64,000 nucleotides of DNA from Falciphora oryzae (GCA_000733355.1 JNVV01000062.1:28661-92660); one strand, 5' to 3'; counted from the first letter of the stretch, positions 10,251-23,015 are shown. The notes: generated by a model not told the origin, from the letters alone. Made by a program: numbers and translations.

Positions 10251-11868
10251 ATGGTGAACATCACAGACAAGATCAAGGAGTGCGTCGCCGCCTGCTCCAC
10301 AGCTGCCAAATCCCTGCCCGCGCTCACTGCTGAACCCAAGCTAAGCTCGCATCGCGAACCCCGGCAGGATTGAGGAGGAGATGAGGAAGACCCAGAGTAA
10401 GGAAGGTCCCTAGACATGATATTCAACTCTGTATGGTGTGTCTGACCTTTTGTCCATTTAGAGAACAAGGCGACTGGTACGTCAAAGTGCTGCACTGCTC
10501 GGGCGTGATTTAAGGGGTGGCCCCTGAACGGCCCGGCCCCATCGCCGTACCTTGTCCGTCAACAAACCATTGATATCTTGTCAACCCAGAGTATCATCTT
10601 GGTCTCCTAAAGGGGTAGGCATTGTCTTTATGCCCTTCCTTGACTCCTTTCTCCTTCTTGTCCGTCATCCGCTCACATTCGACCTCCACAGCAAACTTGC
10701 ACGACTCCGTGCGCAACTGCTGGAGCCCGGCCCTGGCGGAGGCGGCGGTCCGGGCTCCGGCTTCGATGTTAGCAAAAGCGGCGACGCAAGGATATCACTC
10801 GTTGGCTTCCCGTCCGTCGGAAAGTCCACCTTCCTGTCAAAGGTGACCAAGACAAGATCCGAGGTCGCCGCCTACGCCTTCACCACCCTGACGGCCATTC
10901 CCGGTGTTCTCGAGTATGGCGGCGCCGAGATCCAGCTGCTCGATCTGCCCGGAATTATCGAGGGTGCCTCCGAGGGCAAGGGTCGCGGTAGGCAGGTCAT
11001 CTCGGCCGCCAAGACGAGCGACATGATTCTCATGGTGCTCGACGCAACCAAGAAGGCGGAGCAGAGGGCCTTGCTCGAGGCTGAGTTGGAAGCCGTCGGA
11101 ATCCGCTTGAACCGGGAGCCACCGTAAGATCCGGCCCTTTGGGGTTTCCCCGCCCTGTCTTGTTTATGTGCTGAGCCTACTTTTCCGGTCATCTAGCAAT
11201 ATCTATCTCAAGGTGAAGAAAGCTGGCGGCATGAAGATCACCTTCCAGTCACCACCCAAGAGGATGGACGAGAAGATGATTTACAACATCTTGCGCGACT
11301 ACAAAATTCTGAACTGCGAGGTACTGGTGCGCGATGAGAACGCCACCGTCGATGACCTGATCGACGTCATCATGAAGGATCATCGCAAATACATCAGGGT
11401 ATGCCTCTTGCTCCCCCTTCCATTACTGCTGCAGAACCGGCAATATTTGACATACGCTTCAAGACATTAACAAGCGGTAAATAGTGCCTCTACGTTTACA
11501 ACAAAATCGACAGCGTCTCGCTCGACTTCCTAGACCAACTCGCACGTGAGCCGCACACGGTCGTCATGAGCTGCGAGCTCGACCTGGGCATCCAGGACGT
11601 CGTCGACCGCTGCTGGAAGGAGCTATCGCTGATCCGCATCTACACCAAGCGCAAGGGCACCGACCCGGAGTTCAGCGAGGCCCTCATCGTGCGCAACAAC
11701 AGCACCATCGAGGATGTCTGCGACCGCATCCACCGCACCCTCAAGGACACCTTCAAGTACGCGCTCGTCTGGGGTGCCAGTGCCAGGCATGTGCCCCAGC
11801 GCGTTGGTCTCGGGCACCCTGTCGCCGACGAGGACGTCGTCTATATCGTGAGCGGGTGGAAGGCTTGA
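10251..11868 (+). CDS. rbg2: DRG-family GTPase, Rbg2/DRG2 type
   Basis: Seven exons: 10251-10279, 10368-10396, 10462-10476, 10590-10614, 10692-11123, 11197-11398, 11485-11868. All six introns are GT-AG and the total (1116 bp) is in frame, 371 residues. The N terminus reads [19 protein letters not shown] and then [20 protein letters not shown]. The G domain shows G1 GFPSVGKS, G3 DLPGIIEG and G4 NKID, followed by a C-terminal TGS domain (VRIYTK-like, [18 protein letters not shown]). The [15 protein letters not shown] stretch favours the Rbg2/DRG2 branch over Rbg1. DRG GTPases associate with translating ribosomes through a DFRP partner (Gir2 for Rbg2). The first 33 codons are spread over four tiny exons of 29, 29, 15 and 25 bp, so automated annotation could easily miss the N terminus. 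Confidence 0.95.
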
Positions 11869-12465
11869 GCGGTTCGTTCTTGTGTAAACGAAATGGCAGA
11901 GGCATCACGAATGTAATGAGAGATGCGGTCATCAATTTATCCCATTAGAAGTGTGGTCATCAAGTCGTATCGTTACCAAACTTCCCAATACCCGATCCCA
12001 GTGGACATTCGTGATAACCTTCCCGTGCCTATATCCAGCAAGAATGTCCCACTCAAGTTCCTTGGTGCCCTTTGCTGTATCCTGCTCCAGGCCAGACGAG
12101 CAATCCAATCTGGAAAATCATGAGGCGGTGGGCAGCGCCTAAGGCTCGCGCGAAACATGCTGCTGCGTCGGAAGCAGGGGGGGAAGACAAAAAAGAAAAC
12201 AACAGTAGTGGAAAGACACAAGAAAGAAGTAGAAAAAAAAGGAGGGAAAAAAAATAATATGACAGTAAGAGGACCAAGGGGCTCGCGAATACGAGCCCCA
12301 CGAGAACGCCGCGAATCCAGATGTTGATCATGATCCCTTTCCTGAGGCCAAGACAGTCGTGAGTGGTACAAGGGGGTGGAAAATCACCCCCGCAAGGCGA
12401 CACGGGGGTAGACCTCCCTGGTATTAGGTAGTTGGGGGAGGAAGTGGAGGAGAGATCAGCAATTC
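11869..12465. other. Convergent intergenic region RBG2 / SPO12
   Basis: About 600 bp between two convergent stops, with A-rich tracts near 12190-12260. Nothing else recognised. Confidence 0.5.
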
Positions 12466-12979
12466 TCAGATGGCGCCCTCCTTGGTGGTGGAGGTTGATG
12501 GCGAGACGGGCTTGGCGCCGAAGAGGCCCTCGCCGCTGCCGCTCAGCTTCTTAGACGAGGCCTGGGCGAAGAGGGACTTGGGCTTGGCCCTGTTTTGGTT
12601 TGGCAGTCAGCAAAGCTGGTCGCGGCGGATGGGGGAGAGGTCGCGGCATCTCGCTACTTACTTTCCGACCTGCTTGTTGCGGTAGGCGTTGAGCTTGGCG
12701 CTGCACGGGCTCATGATGTTGTCCGAGGGGGAGATGTACTGCTTGGTCCTGTAGAGGGATGCTTTTGTCAGTGTTTCTGCTCCCGGCCCCGGAGTGCTTG
12801 GCGAGCCGCGGGGCAGGGACGACGTACTTCTCCTCCTCCATCTTGGAGGCCAGGACCTGGCGGTGGTAGTCCATGCTCTTAAGATTGGGCTTGTCGGCCG
12901 TCGAGGCGTCGGCGGCGGCGGTCATGGGGGCGTTGACGTCCCTGGCGGCCAGGACGTTGTGTGCTGCGACGGCGGACAT
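12466..12979 (-). CDS. spo12: Spo12-family mitotic exit protein
   Basis: Three exons on the minus strand: 12979-12828, 12748-12662 and 12589-12466. Both introns are GT-AG (GTACGT...CTACAG and GTAAGT...AAACAG) and the joins keep frame, 120 residues. The second exon carries the Spo12 signature ISPSDNIMSPCSAKLNAYRN. Spo12-family proteins are short, nucleolar/nuclear and act in the FEAR pathway of Cdc14 release in yeast. The serines in the SPSD and MSP sites are the known phosphorylation-type sites of the family. The rest is low complexity. No single reading frame covers more than half of the protein. Confidence 0.9.
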
Positions 12980-14666
12980 TTTTATGTTTGTGTGGGTGTG
13001 GTTTCTCGCTGCAAGGCACAGACGCGAGGTCGGCTCTCGGAGATGGAGGGCTTGTCAGTCTCGTAGAGAGAGAGAGAGAGAAGCGACTGGTGTTTCCGAT
13101 GCGCGAGTGTAGATATGATTTGCGGCAAAGGTGGTCTAGCTGAACAGGACTGGCGATGATGGTAATTTTTTTTTTTTTCTTGGTGCGAAGAGGGGCGCAG
13201 GAGTGTGCTCGGAGTTCGGATGCGTTGAAGAAGGACGGATTGGTGCAGTTCCAAGGTGGTCCTGCTCGTCATTTAATCTCAGAGCGATCCACCGCACAAG
13301 ACTCAGCTCGGTAAACAGATTCCCCAGCCAGGCAATTGGCGGGGCAACGGGGAGAGGAAGCTGCCCAACGACTCGGACGTCGCTGTGGGATCCACATCCA
13401 CTCACTGACCAGCCCATAACAAACAGGAACAGACGCACTGCCAAACAGCTAGGGAAGGTGTTAAGAGTGGAGGAAAAACAAGCTGAACCAAATGGCATGC
13501 AGCTGCCCAATGGATCTCTGCAAGGCACGCATGGGTCCGGCAGCCGTGCGACGGCTCACAGGAATCCTGGAGCCGTGCACGAGGGAATGCAGGGTTTGTT
13601 TTTTTCTTTGTTTGCATGACTGTGCTCCACCCAACAAACACCTCGTTCGCCAGTCACTCACTGGCTGGTGCGAAGGAAACGAAACAGGGACGGGCCTGCG
13701 TCATCAGAGCCAACCTGCCTCCCAAAGTACAAGTCCCGGGGATCACAGACGTTATTCCGGCGGATCTTTTCCGTAGTGGGTCCTGTATCCGGTACACTTT
13801 TCAGTATAGAAAATGGCACGCAAAGCTATGTATCTTTGCACCGTCTCCACTCAGCCAGATACCTTGGCTTGCTTTTGAAACTTGTGTGCTAAGCTACGTG
13901 CTCTCCTGGCGAGGTCAAGGGGGCCCACCAGAATAACGTTTGTGATGCCTGGGACTTGTACCTAGTCGAGCAAGCACACAGCACACATTGTCCTTGAAGC
14001 AAATCCGGAGGCATGTCGTGCAAATAATATTCTTTTCTTTTTTGGAAAAAAAAAAAAAAAAAAAAAATTTATGTAACGCACCATTGAGCTTTGAAATGAT
14101 TAGCTGATGTTATATATATTCTGTTCCAAAGCGATCGAGCCACCAGCGTCTGGGAAGCGAAGACGATTGGTCTCAGTCGCCTCCTCGGTTCCAGAGCTGG
14201 GATCAGGCATTTGATTCTGGCGCTTGTGTGCTTGAGGGTGGTGTAGAGTGCGGTTTAAGGATCTGAAACCAGGAGAGACTTGCTCTGTATTTATAGCAAG
14301 CTTCGCTCAACTCAATGCACCAACATACCTTCAGTGAACGCAGTGTTTCTGGTGAATGCGATCATGATTGTGATTGGGGTCTCCTAGTGAAAGGGTTTTA
14401 CTTCTGTTCATAGCGTGCTTTATGACCAGCTACCACGTGGCGCAGAGTCCGTCACTCGCTTCCCAAACGACCACAACGCTCACTTCCCCGGAGATCACGC
14501 TGCTAGCTTCCCAAAAGATGACACTCATCTTCACGGCAAAAAGACAGGGGAAATTAGACAAACTCAAAGATCTCCTCAAGGGAGACAAGGAAAAGAAGAG
14601 AAAGATGACAAAAAGAAGCATGAGCAGGAGGCGGGGCCCAGCACAGATGTCAGAAAAGGACCGCCC
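12980..14666. other. 1.7-kb intergenic region upstream of SPO12
   Basis: Holds the SPO12 promoter, a GA-repeat (13065-13080), a T-run near 13165 and an A-run at 14045-14067. The frame in front of the next pseudogene is open and Lys-rich from 14391 but lacks an ATG, so it may be a leader or a lost upstream exon. No intact gene is seen. Confidence 0.5.
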
Positions 14667-15283
14667 ATGTCTAAAGTCAGTCAATTGACGAGTTCAGAGC
14701 TGGAGTCCGGACTGACCCAGATTAACTCCACCCTCCAAGCCGCCAAGATCCCCTACGCCTGCTTTGGCGGGGTCGCTATCGCGAAACTTGGTCCCTCAGG
14801 CGGCGGACGACGGACTTCGGCATCACCGTCAACAACAACAATCACATCTAAGCTGCGCAGGCACTGGCTTCCCATGGCGGCGACATTGGGAACGCCGTTA
14901 TCTTTGGTGACACAAAGCTTTGGTACAACACGAACGGGAAGGCCTACCAGATCGGATTTCCCGAGCCCGGTTTGTTGGGCTCTGTATTCGATCTAACCCC
15001 TGGAAGCAGCGACACGACGGTCACCAACGGAACCCCTGTCCTTTCCCCAGTACGGCTTCTTGACAGGAAGTGCTACTCCTGGAGGAACCGGATGAGCGAG
15101 TCAAAGACGAGACAGGACGGAGAAGACATTGAACTTTTGATGGGCTATCTCAAGCAGCGAGGCATCAAGCCAACAAATGAAGCTCTTCCCCACGCCACTC
15201 CCGAGTTTCTTACAGCCTGGGTACAAGCAAGCCCCAACGACAAGACGCTGGGGGTATGGAAGGAATGTGGGTTTACTAGCTAA
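14667..15283 (+). pseudogene. Decayed nucleotidyltransferase-like gene
   Basis: An ATG at 14667 starts a frame with IPYACFGGVAIAKLGPS, the GG-X-A-X3-LG-X2-R pattern of the minimal nucleotidyltransferase fold. The reading then has to shift by one base near 14804 to continue as RRTTDFGITV, where the fold expects T-D-x-D. It next meets an in-frame TAA (near 14850) before running open to the stop at 15283 (QALASHGG..., KAYQIGFPEPG..., ATPEFLTAW). One frameshift, one stop and a Gly where the second metal-binding Asp is expected all argue for an inactive gene. The family call rests on motif pattern only. A sequencing error could explain the frameshift but not all three defects. Confidence 0.55.
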
Positions 15284-15391
15284 GTAGGTGAAATCCAGAT
15301 AGTTTCTCGACGTGGGAAAGGTTTAGCTCGACGCCGCTTCTCCGTTTTTGGCGTCCTCCTCCATTATCCGCGCATAATATTGTAGAATCCT

Positions 15392-16170
15392 CTAAGAATT
15401 CAGATGGCCTAACTTGATGTCTCCGTGATTTGCCTTGGCGACGATATCGCGATGAAGTCGACGGAACTTTGGCGGCAGCTTCAGCTCGGGGTCAAGCGTT
15501 TGTTGCACTTCCTGATATTCCAGGTACTCGTACGCTTGGAGGGTGATAAGGGAAAGCTGGCCCCGAAAGTTGACATCATCCTCCTCATCCGTGCTGAAGT
15601 ATGTCTCGAACAGGCTGGTGATGAACTTGTCGCAGGTAGGAAACAAGCCATCGCGAGGGTCCGGCCCTGTTGGTAGCCGGCAGTAGAAGCGGTCGCAGCC
15701 AGCAGGATGACTTGACGAGCAGCCCCTTCCTTCGCTTCGGCAGACTCGGGTTCTCCGGCGGGCGGGGCGTCGAGGACGGTCTGGAACTCGCAGATGTCCT
15801 CCCATTGCCAGTTGACCCTTGTTCTGCCGTAGCCTGCATGGACGAGAGCCTCTGCTGCCTCCTCCGGGTCCCGGACGAGGACGGACATTGGGACGTTTGG
15901 GTTTTTCACAAAGGGGACGCCGAGGTGGATGAGAGCGTCGTCTGCCCATAGGGAACACGGGATTCCTGCGCTTTGGAGGATGGTGCATGCTTTGGGAGTA
16001 CGGCTGGCCGCGGGTTCGTCATCGGCCGGGCTGGAAGGCGCTGCGGCAAGGTAGGGCATGTTTCGCGAAGAGGGTGTGGAGGAACAAAGTCCGAGGGAAA
16101 TTGCAAGCATGTCCATTGGAGACAAGTTTGGGGCACTGAACACGGCGAAGGCGGAGAAAAGCAAATCCAT
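15392..16170 (-). pseudogene. Frameshifted hypothetical gene, nucleotidyltransferase-like N-terminal half
   Basis: The minus-strand frame starts at 16170 (or at Met 16059) and reads TILQSAGIPCSLWADDALIHLGVPF and then VPMSVLVRDPEEAAEALVHAGY. This pattern is common in uncharacterised fungal proteins with a nucleotidyltransferase-like fold. After VILLAAT near 15700 the sense continues one frame over as RFYCRLPTGPDPRDGLFPTC, then DKFITSLFETYFSTDEED, and ends at 15392. No GT-AG intron bridges the two frames, so this is a one-base indel, either real decay or a sequence error. It is convergent with the preceding pseudogene, 108 bp away. Function not known. Confidence 0.55.
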
Positions 16171-17308
16171 TAGGAAAAGAATTCGTTGTTAATTGGGTGC
16201 GATAGTTTCCCTGTTTATACCTACCAGCCACATCTACCCGACACACCTGTGTAGAGGTCGCACACCTGCGCAGATGCGGCGTCAACCAAGGTGGAAGTCT
16301 GGTGGCTTGGCAACGCAACCAACAGCCCCCGACCCCGTCCACGCAGCCCGGGCGACATCAATAACCGAGGCCGCCAACTCTATTTGATCCCACCAGCACT
16401 CGCTGGCGTAGCGAGGTTGGCGCATCGTACCTGGACCTGCCCTCAAACACTGCGAGGCGGGACAGGCGGATGATTTGTCCCTGAGGATATCTCGTCAGAC
16501 GGGTGAGCGTAGATCTGGAGCTCGCACGGCCTCGTCGTGCTGTGCTGCCCAGCACCATTCAGCCCTGGCGAGAAAATCGGGTTCATCCTCCCCGCAGGCC
16601 GGGATTTCAGCTCTCGGGATCATCCCTGACCTCCATCCTTCCGGCCAAACTCCCGGACGGACCCCACGACCTTGTAGTAGGGGCTAGGGTCCCGGGAACC
16701 ACTTTAGTGAAAAGGATATGTCATGTTTCATGGAAACGGGCTTCCACTGGTGACTCACGGTTGCCCCGAAGTGCGTGCTCCCCTTTCGTTCATGCTTGCG
16801 TTTTTGTTGTTGGTCTGGCACCTCGGCCTGGCCAGCGCGGTGCGACGTGCCTCGTGGGAGCTTGCGTGAATGTGAAGGGCTGAGCCGACCTTGTGCACCG
16901 TCTGCCATTGATTGGTCGCTGCCATTAATGATGGACCTTCTATCCCAACCCAATATGCTTTTTTATCGGCGTATTTTTTTATCCTTCCCTGGTCTAGAAA
17001 ATACATCGCAAGCCCCCAGCCTGGTCCGGGCGCCGACCTGATACTCTGTTTCTCGGGCGCCGCCAGGAAAACACACACCTACAGATGCCGTGATGAATAC
17101 AGAACCTTCCGCCCAAACACCAACCGTTCCGCAAACAAGGCCGACAATGCATCCCATTTTGTTCCCACCCTTCATGCTTTGAAGCACCCAAGACTATGTT
17201 TCCTGGTATCATTAAACACAATAAACAATATTGAAGAAAGCGTGAAGCGGGGAACACGAAGGACAACAAACAAGACAAGAAAAAGCGAGGAGAATTCCGC
17301 CGGCCCCT
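16171..17308. other. Intergenic region upstream of the deubiquitinase 3' end
   Basis: 1.1 kb with only short, low-content reading frames. No repeats or RNA genes recognised. Confidence 0.45.
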
Positions 17309-20305
17309 TCACATGACGACGCACTCGCGCTCAGGTTCGCCCCCGTTTGCCTTCCGGTGGTGGCCAAGGTGGTGCTTCTTCTCCTTACCCTCCTTCTCGG
17401 GCTTGCCATTGTCTGATTTGCTCTTGATCTTCTCCTTGCCCTCTTTCTTGCCCCCGTTGCCACCGCTGGCCGCTGGTGTATCTCCCGGCACAGCGGATAA
17501 CGGTGGCGATGAGGACGCTGTAGCTGGGGCCTGCTGCTCGACGTGTTGCGACGACCCCGCCTCGCCCTCGTAAGAATCTTGCACCGTAGTCGAGGACGCC
17601 TGATCCGACAACGACGACACCGACTCTCGCAGCGGCTCTTTGCTCGTGCGCATGAGTCCGCCTAATCGCGACATGGTCAAGCTCATCCGGCCCTCGCCTG
17701 CCTGGCTTGCTGGCCGGCTGGCCCGCTCCTTCTCCTTTGATCCTTCCTTGTCGCCCCTTTCCCTGGCCTTGGTGAACCGAGCCGCGGCCCTCGACAAGCG
17801 ATGCGTAGTTGTGGGCTCCTCATTGGCCGCCACGACGCCTGCAGGCGGTTGTGCTTCTGCTGGCGGACGAGCGTTTAGAATGCCCCTGACCTCGGAAAAT
17901 GGCACGCTACTACGCCGCGACGAGGTGGCGTGCAGGTGGACGTCTGGAACACCCGTCTCCAACTCATTGTCCAAGCTCAGCCGTGCTGGCCTATCAAGCT
18001 CTGACGAGAAGCGAATGCTCGGCCCTGTCGAGCTCCCCGGCGTCGCCCCGTCGAAGTACCCACTGGTCTGCCTCGACATATCTGGCCGTTCGCTGTCTGT
18101 ATTTGTGGTCGGCGAGTACGAGGAAGGTGCCGTACCCGACGTGGTCGCCGTTACGTTAATAGTCGAGTCGTTGTATGACGGCGGTTCCGTCGACGTCGTC
18201 TCGTCGGCTGAGGCCGCCGTCACGTCCATCATGGGGACTATTTGATAGAAGAGTAGGTATGGCATCTCATCCTTAAGCGACTCCTTGATGTCGTCCACGT
18301 ATGTCACCCGGTTCTCAAGTTGGAGGTCGTCGAACATGACCCATTGGGCGTCTTCGTAGTCTGGCGGCGGGTCTTTGTCGTGCCGCCGGTTGTCCGTTAG
18401 CAGCTTCGGTGCCACGCGCGAGAAGGCAACGTAGTGTCCGCTGTGCAGGGACTCGCCGCGGTGACACACCACCGACTGGAGGACGAGCTTGTACTCGGCA
18501 CTGAGTCCATTAGACTCCTCGACTTTTGCATCGTCCACGAGCATGAAATGCGGTAGCCTCATGCTGTCTGGTATGTCGATGAATGTGTTCTGTCTCCTGG
18601 GCTGGCCAAGTTCTGTCATCATGTACCTCTTCAGGCAGATTCCAACCACTGGTCGGTTGTTGAGATGCCTGGCAACGTCGGTGTCGTTCAGGGGCTCGTC
18701 CTTTCCAGTACTGTGCCATGCTGTTCCGCGGGCGTTAGCGCTATAGGCACCTTTGTGGCGAGACGGCTCCCACTACTTACGAATCAACCTGAAGAATTGC
18801 CACGCCGGTATTGTAACAGCCTTGACCACCGTAGAGCCCTGCCTCCTGACCTTCTGTAGGAGCGTCGAGGCGTCAGCGTCCGTAGGCTTCCCTTCGGCGT
18901 CCAAAACCACCCTCTGAATGATGCTGGTGGACCGAGTGCGAGGCGATGGTCGCGTCTCTGGCCGCTCTCGGGTCGGGGTCGAGGAGGAAGACGCGGGGGA
19001 ATCAATGCTGGTCCACCGCCGCTGCAAAGGTGTTAGGTTTTCGACCCTGTCGTGGGCCTCGTCGCGCTCCTCCTTGTCCATATCTGTCACGACCCTGATA
19101 GTGTTTCTGGGTCCCAGCACGCTGGTGACCGGGCTGTCTGGTGGCTTGTCTGCTCCTTTCTTGTCGTCTGGACTGTCGCGCAGGACATCGACTCGGGTGT
19201 TGAAATACTCCTCCAGGCAGTCCTCTAGCTTGACTCCTTTACCCTCTGGGTCAGCCGGCACCGCGAGATTAAGTAGCCGCTCAAAGACGACTTTGTGATC
19301 GTCGGCATCTCTTTTGCCCTGGTGAAACAGGTCGACCTGGAGTGTGAGGAGAGGTAGTTGTAGCGTTTCCGTGATGAAAGCAAATGCCTCCGAGGTGTCT
19401 TGCTGCTCCAGAAGACTCGCGTCACTCCAGCCACACGCAGCAAGGGCATTTTGGATATGCTCGGTCTAGAGAAGTGGGGGTTAGTGAAAGCCCGAAGAAA
19501 CCACGACCCCAGAGCATCGCCGGTTCTACATACCATATCCACTCGTATCAGCTTCCCGGATCGCAGCATGTTTACCCACAGCCGTAGCAGCGCGGCCAGG
19601 TTGCGGTGCGCCTCGTCGGGGTATTCGCGGCGCATCAGCATACACTCGAAAGCCTCCATTTTGGCGAACATGGCGAACAGCAACGAGTCGAGGTAGCAAG
19701 TGACCGCGCCGCGGTTCTCGGCGCCCAACATGTGCATGTTGGCGTTGTACGGCAGCAGTATGCCTTCGAATGCCTCGGACTGCAGCTTCAGGAGCTCTTT
19801 GGCCTTGGGGATGTCGCCCAGGGAGTACTGCGAGGATAGCACGTAGCGTATCTGGTCGCGTGTCACGCCCGGCAACCCCTCTCCGTCGACCCATCGTGCA
19901 AGTTCGTCGATCTAGCGATGCGGTCAGAAAGGACGTGCTAGCCACTAGCGGTAGTGTCGGGCGTTGTGCGAAGGGGATTATGTGAGAGTTAACCGCAAGA
20001 GAAACGCGGTGAAAGCAAGAAGAGAGAAGATTCGGCGCACTTTTTGGTTTGACTCTTTTTCCTCATTTCCCAGGCCGCGGTCTCGGAATATGGCGAAGAA
20101 GGCATCGGCGGCGAAAGGACGCTATTTTCGCGCCAGCGGCACGCGACAGAGGTTAGTCCATAGCCATACTCCCCCGAGATAGCAAGATATCGCGTCGTAC
20201 CTTGTGGTTGTGGGGATCCGACGATTTACTTCTTCGATGGGCGCCACCGGTTTTGTCCCTGTCGCGGAGCGTGAGGAACCGCTTGGGGAGGGTGGTTCTC
20301 ATCAT
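17309..20305 (-). CDS. Ubiquitin carboxyl-terminal hydrolase (USP, peptidase family C19)
   Basis: Four exons on the minus strand: 20305-20201, 19911-19534, 19465-18781, 18720-17309; the total of 2580 bp is in frame, 859 residues. Intron 1 is long (289 bp); the others are 60-70 bp. The Cys box is GAENRGAVTCYLDSLLFAMF (Cys107) and a second conserved block is LLEQQDTSEAFAFI. The His box is GESLHSGHYVAF (His485), followed by WVMFDD. LIPW spans intron 3, and the PVVGICLKRYMM strand is typical of the family. The last 300 residues are disordered and Ser/Pro/Lys-rich. The enzyme removes ubiquitin from proteins; the substrate is unknown. The MMRTTLPKRFLTLRDRDK start is inferred from phase and the lack of an upstream Met. 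Confidence 0.9.
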
Positions 20306-23015
20306 GGCTGGCGGCGCCGCATCGGATGGAATCGGGAGGACGTTGAAGCGGGCGAGTTGCCGTGATGTTCAACCTAAGGAGCGGCGTCGAGAGAGCGGCG
20401 CTGGCTGGGTCCCAATGGCACCTGTGCCGCGGCTTTTACGGCAGGTGGTAGGGTGATTCGGGGGCGATCGCAGACAACAGCGTTGGGTGCTGGCGGGCGC
20501 CTCGACTCGAAGGTTTGCGTTTCCCTGTGCGATGCGACAGCCGCTTCGCGAGCCCCGCCGAGTTCCCAGTGGCAGCCAGATGGAAACAAGCACAGGCGGA
20601 GGGCGCGACCAGCTGTGGAAGAAGATGATAAAGCCAATGACGCTTTCCCCAAACCTTGAAGCGGCTGTGCTCTCTTGTTTTCTTCTGATCTTTTGTGTTA
20701 CTTTCCTCCTGGGTTTTTGGCTCGGCGAAGTCTCTGAGGGAGCGAACGGGCGATTGATTCTTGTCGTCGGAGGGGCAGTTGGTGCAGTGCTGGGGCGTGT
20801 TTGGCGCTCGCCACGGCCCCCCCTGGTCAAGGGACCTGGCCAGTCATCGATGCAGGGACCAGATTCCGCCAGCGGACGAGTGAGCTGCTGGTGCCACGCC
20901 TTGTAGGATGTGGAGCGTCGAGTTGGAGCCGTCTTCGGATTAGCGCTGCTCTCTCATGGAGGCAGGAAGGCCAGTCGAGCGGAGAGTCTCCTCGCAAACG
21001 CGGCGGCTTGATGTGGGTGCTGGTAGACAATGGACGACGCTGCTGGCACAAGCCGTGGCTGCCCACGTTCCCGTGCTGCCCCTCTGGGCTGGACCGATTC
21101 CAGGCTGCCAAATAAAAGCACGAATTGATGACGATGCCCGGCTGACGACGGCGGCCCGCACCAGGCAGAAGGGTGAGCAAAGGATTCGCGCTTCGCAACG
21201 AGTTGAAAACTGGGGTTGAGGGCGCGCCTATTTGTTTTGTTCAGGCTGTCCAGGGCCGCGCATCCGGCAGATGGTGGTGTGCCAAAAGCGATTCCGATCG
21301 ATGGCAGTTTGACAGAAGGTGGACGCCCGCTCGGTTTCCAGGTTTGCGGTGCAGGGTTGGGTTACTCCACGGTGGAGTGCTTCTGCGGCTGGGTGGTGTG
21401 TGCCGCCCAGGGTCTTGGCGGGCCATCAGCGTCATTGGCACGCACCGACCAGCAGTCGTGGAGGGGCTGCGGCCCCACTTCTCTCCCGCCGCCATCTAAA
21501 AATGGGCCAGACCTCGTTGCATGGTGATGGCTTGACATCACCGAGCACCTAGGAGGCTAGAGGCGCGAAAAAAGCCTCAGCTCTCTGCCCATTCAGTGTC
21601 ACTGGAACAGCACGAGCACACCCTCGAACACCAGCTGCACTTTTTTTTTTCTTTTTTTTTTCTTTAGCTTTTATGATACTCGTGGATCCAAATACAACAA
21701 TATCTTGTTTAATTTGCTCTTGTCACCCATCTGCTCTGGTCAAGAATCCTGAAAGACGACGTGACGTAGGATCCGGAGCCGCTGGCAGCCTAGATGGGCC
21801 GGGGTGACGCGAGCACGTGTCATTGCCAGTGCCGATTGGAGTTATTCTTAGGACTTAAAAAAGGCTGACTGGGAGAAGGAATAGTGTTCAGAAGCTATGC
21901 CCACCGACTCATGATGCCGACAAGTGAGGTTGGCGCGGGGTGTAGTTCCCATGTGGCTTGCAAGATAATAAAAATCGAATCCAGGGATTCCTCCCTAGTA
22001 TTATTTAAAGGATACGAGGAACAGGAGAGAATAGAGGAAGAGAAAAAGAGGTAGGAAAAAAATTAAAGAAGAGAATCGAGGCAATTTTTTTTTTTTTTTT
22101 TTTCGTTTTTTTTTTTTTTTTTTCGTCGTAAACGAGCGAGGGTGGTCGATACAATGTCACAGAACAGCTCGAGCTAGCATGTCTTGTTCACGGTAGGACC
22201 GCTGCGACTTTCGTCTCGTGTTGTCATGGACCATCCTCATATGCACGTTTTCCAACATCTCCATCTGATCGCTTTTATACATGATCCCGCCCCCGGCCAT
22301 ATCTACAAAGAGGCTCTGCCAGCCGAGATCTCTTCTCAAAATCTGCATCACAGAACGTCCAACCGCTTCCGACCCTATACCCGTCCCTTGCCGCATTTTT
22401 ATTCAGGCCGAGTAAGATCATCGAGTAAACTTCTCGAGATGTCCTCCCCAGACACAAACCCGCCCAAAATTCGTCTCGCGTTGCTGCCGCAGTCGAATCA
22501 CCATGCCACGGCAGCGCCCGAACATCTATGATACACTGACACCTCCCCCGCGACCGCTCTTCTGTCCAGCTTCCGAACCAAGGTAGGTACCGAGAATGCT
22601 GGATGCGGTAGGCCTAGAGGGGACCCAGATGTGCTGTTTCGGTAAAAGGGCCCCGAGTCTGGAGTCGTTAGTTGATGTTGCAAAAAGAAAGAAGAGGCTG
22701 TCTATCGTTCGTCAAGGGATATGCAGATCAGGTAACACCGCCGTTTTTGTTCCACCCGCCACGCAATTGGACAATAATAAAACAAGAGAGCAAGAAGCAG
22801 AAGAAAAGAGATAAGAGTGAAACCCAAGCGCGTGCGTTTATAGGCAGGTTTCCGTTTGCATATTCCAGAGATCATTATTAGGGTCAGAGGGACGATCATC
22901 AACTCTGAAGAGCGGGCTGGAGCGGGGAGGATGTGGTTGTTGCGCGAATGCCGTATCGCCTGCCCAAGTGGCTGCCGGGGGCTAGCCCAAATAAGGCAAC
23001 GAAGGTCGTAACAGA
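20306..23015. other. 2.7-kb region without a supported gene
   Basis: Lies between the 5' end of the deubiquitinase gene and the 3' end of TOM40. Reading frames on both strands are short and of no recognisable family. Homopolymer tracts occur at 21641-21664 and 22086-22124 (two long T-runs separated by a CG). A promoter for the minus-strand USP gene must be at its left side. A non-coding transcript cannot be excluded. Confidence 0.45.
22086..22124. repeat. Twin poly-T tracts
   Basis: Two T-runs of about 19-20 bases separated by CG, in otherwise non-coding DNA. Confidence 0.7.

Noticed and set aside
20453..21552. Several 70-140 codon plus-strand frames
   Set aside because: Overlapping in different frames, Trp/Arg-rich, no motif, no splice logic; typical of GC-rich non-coding DNA.
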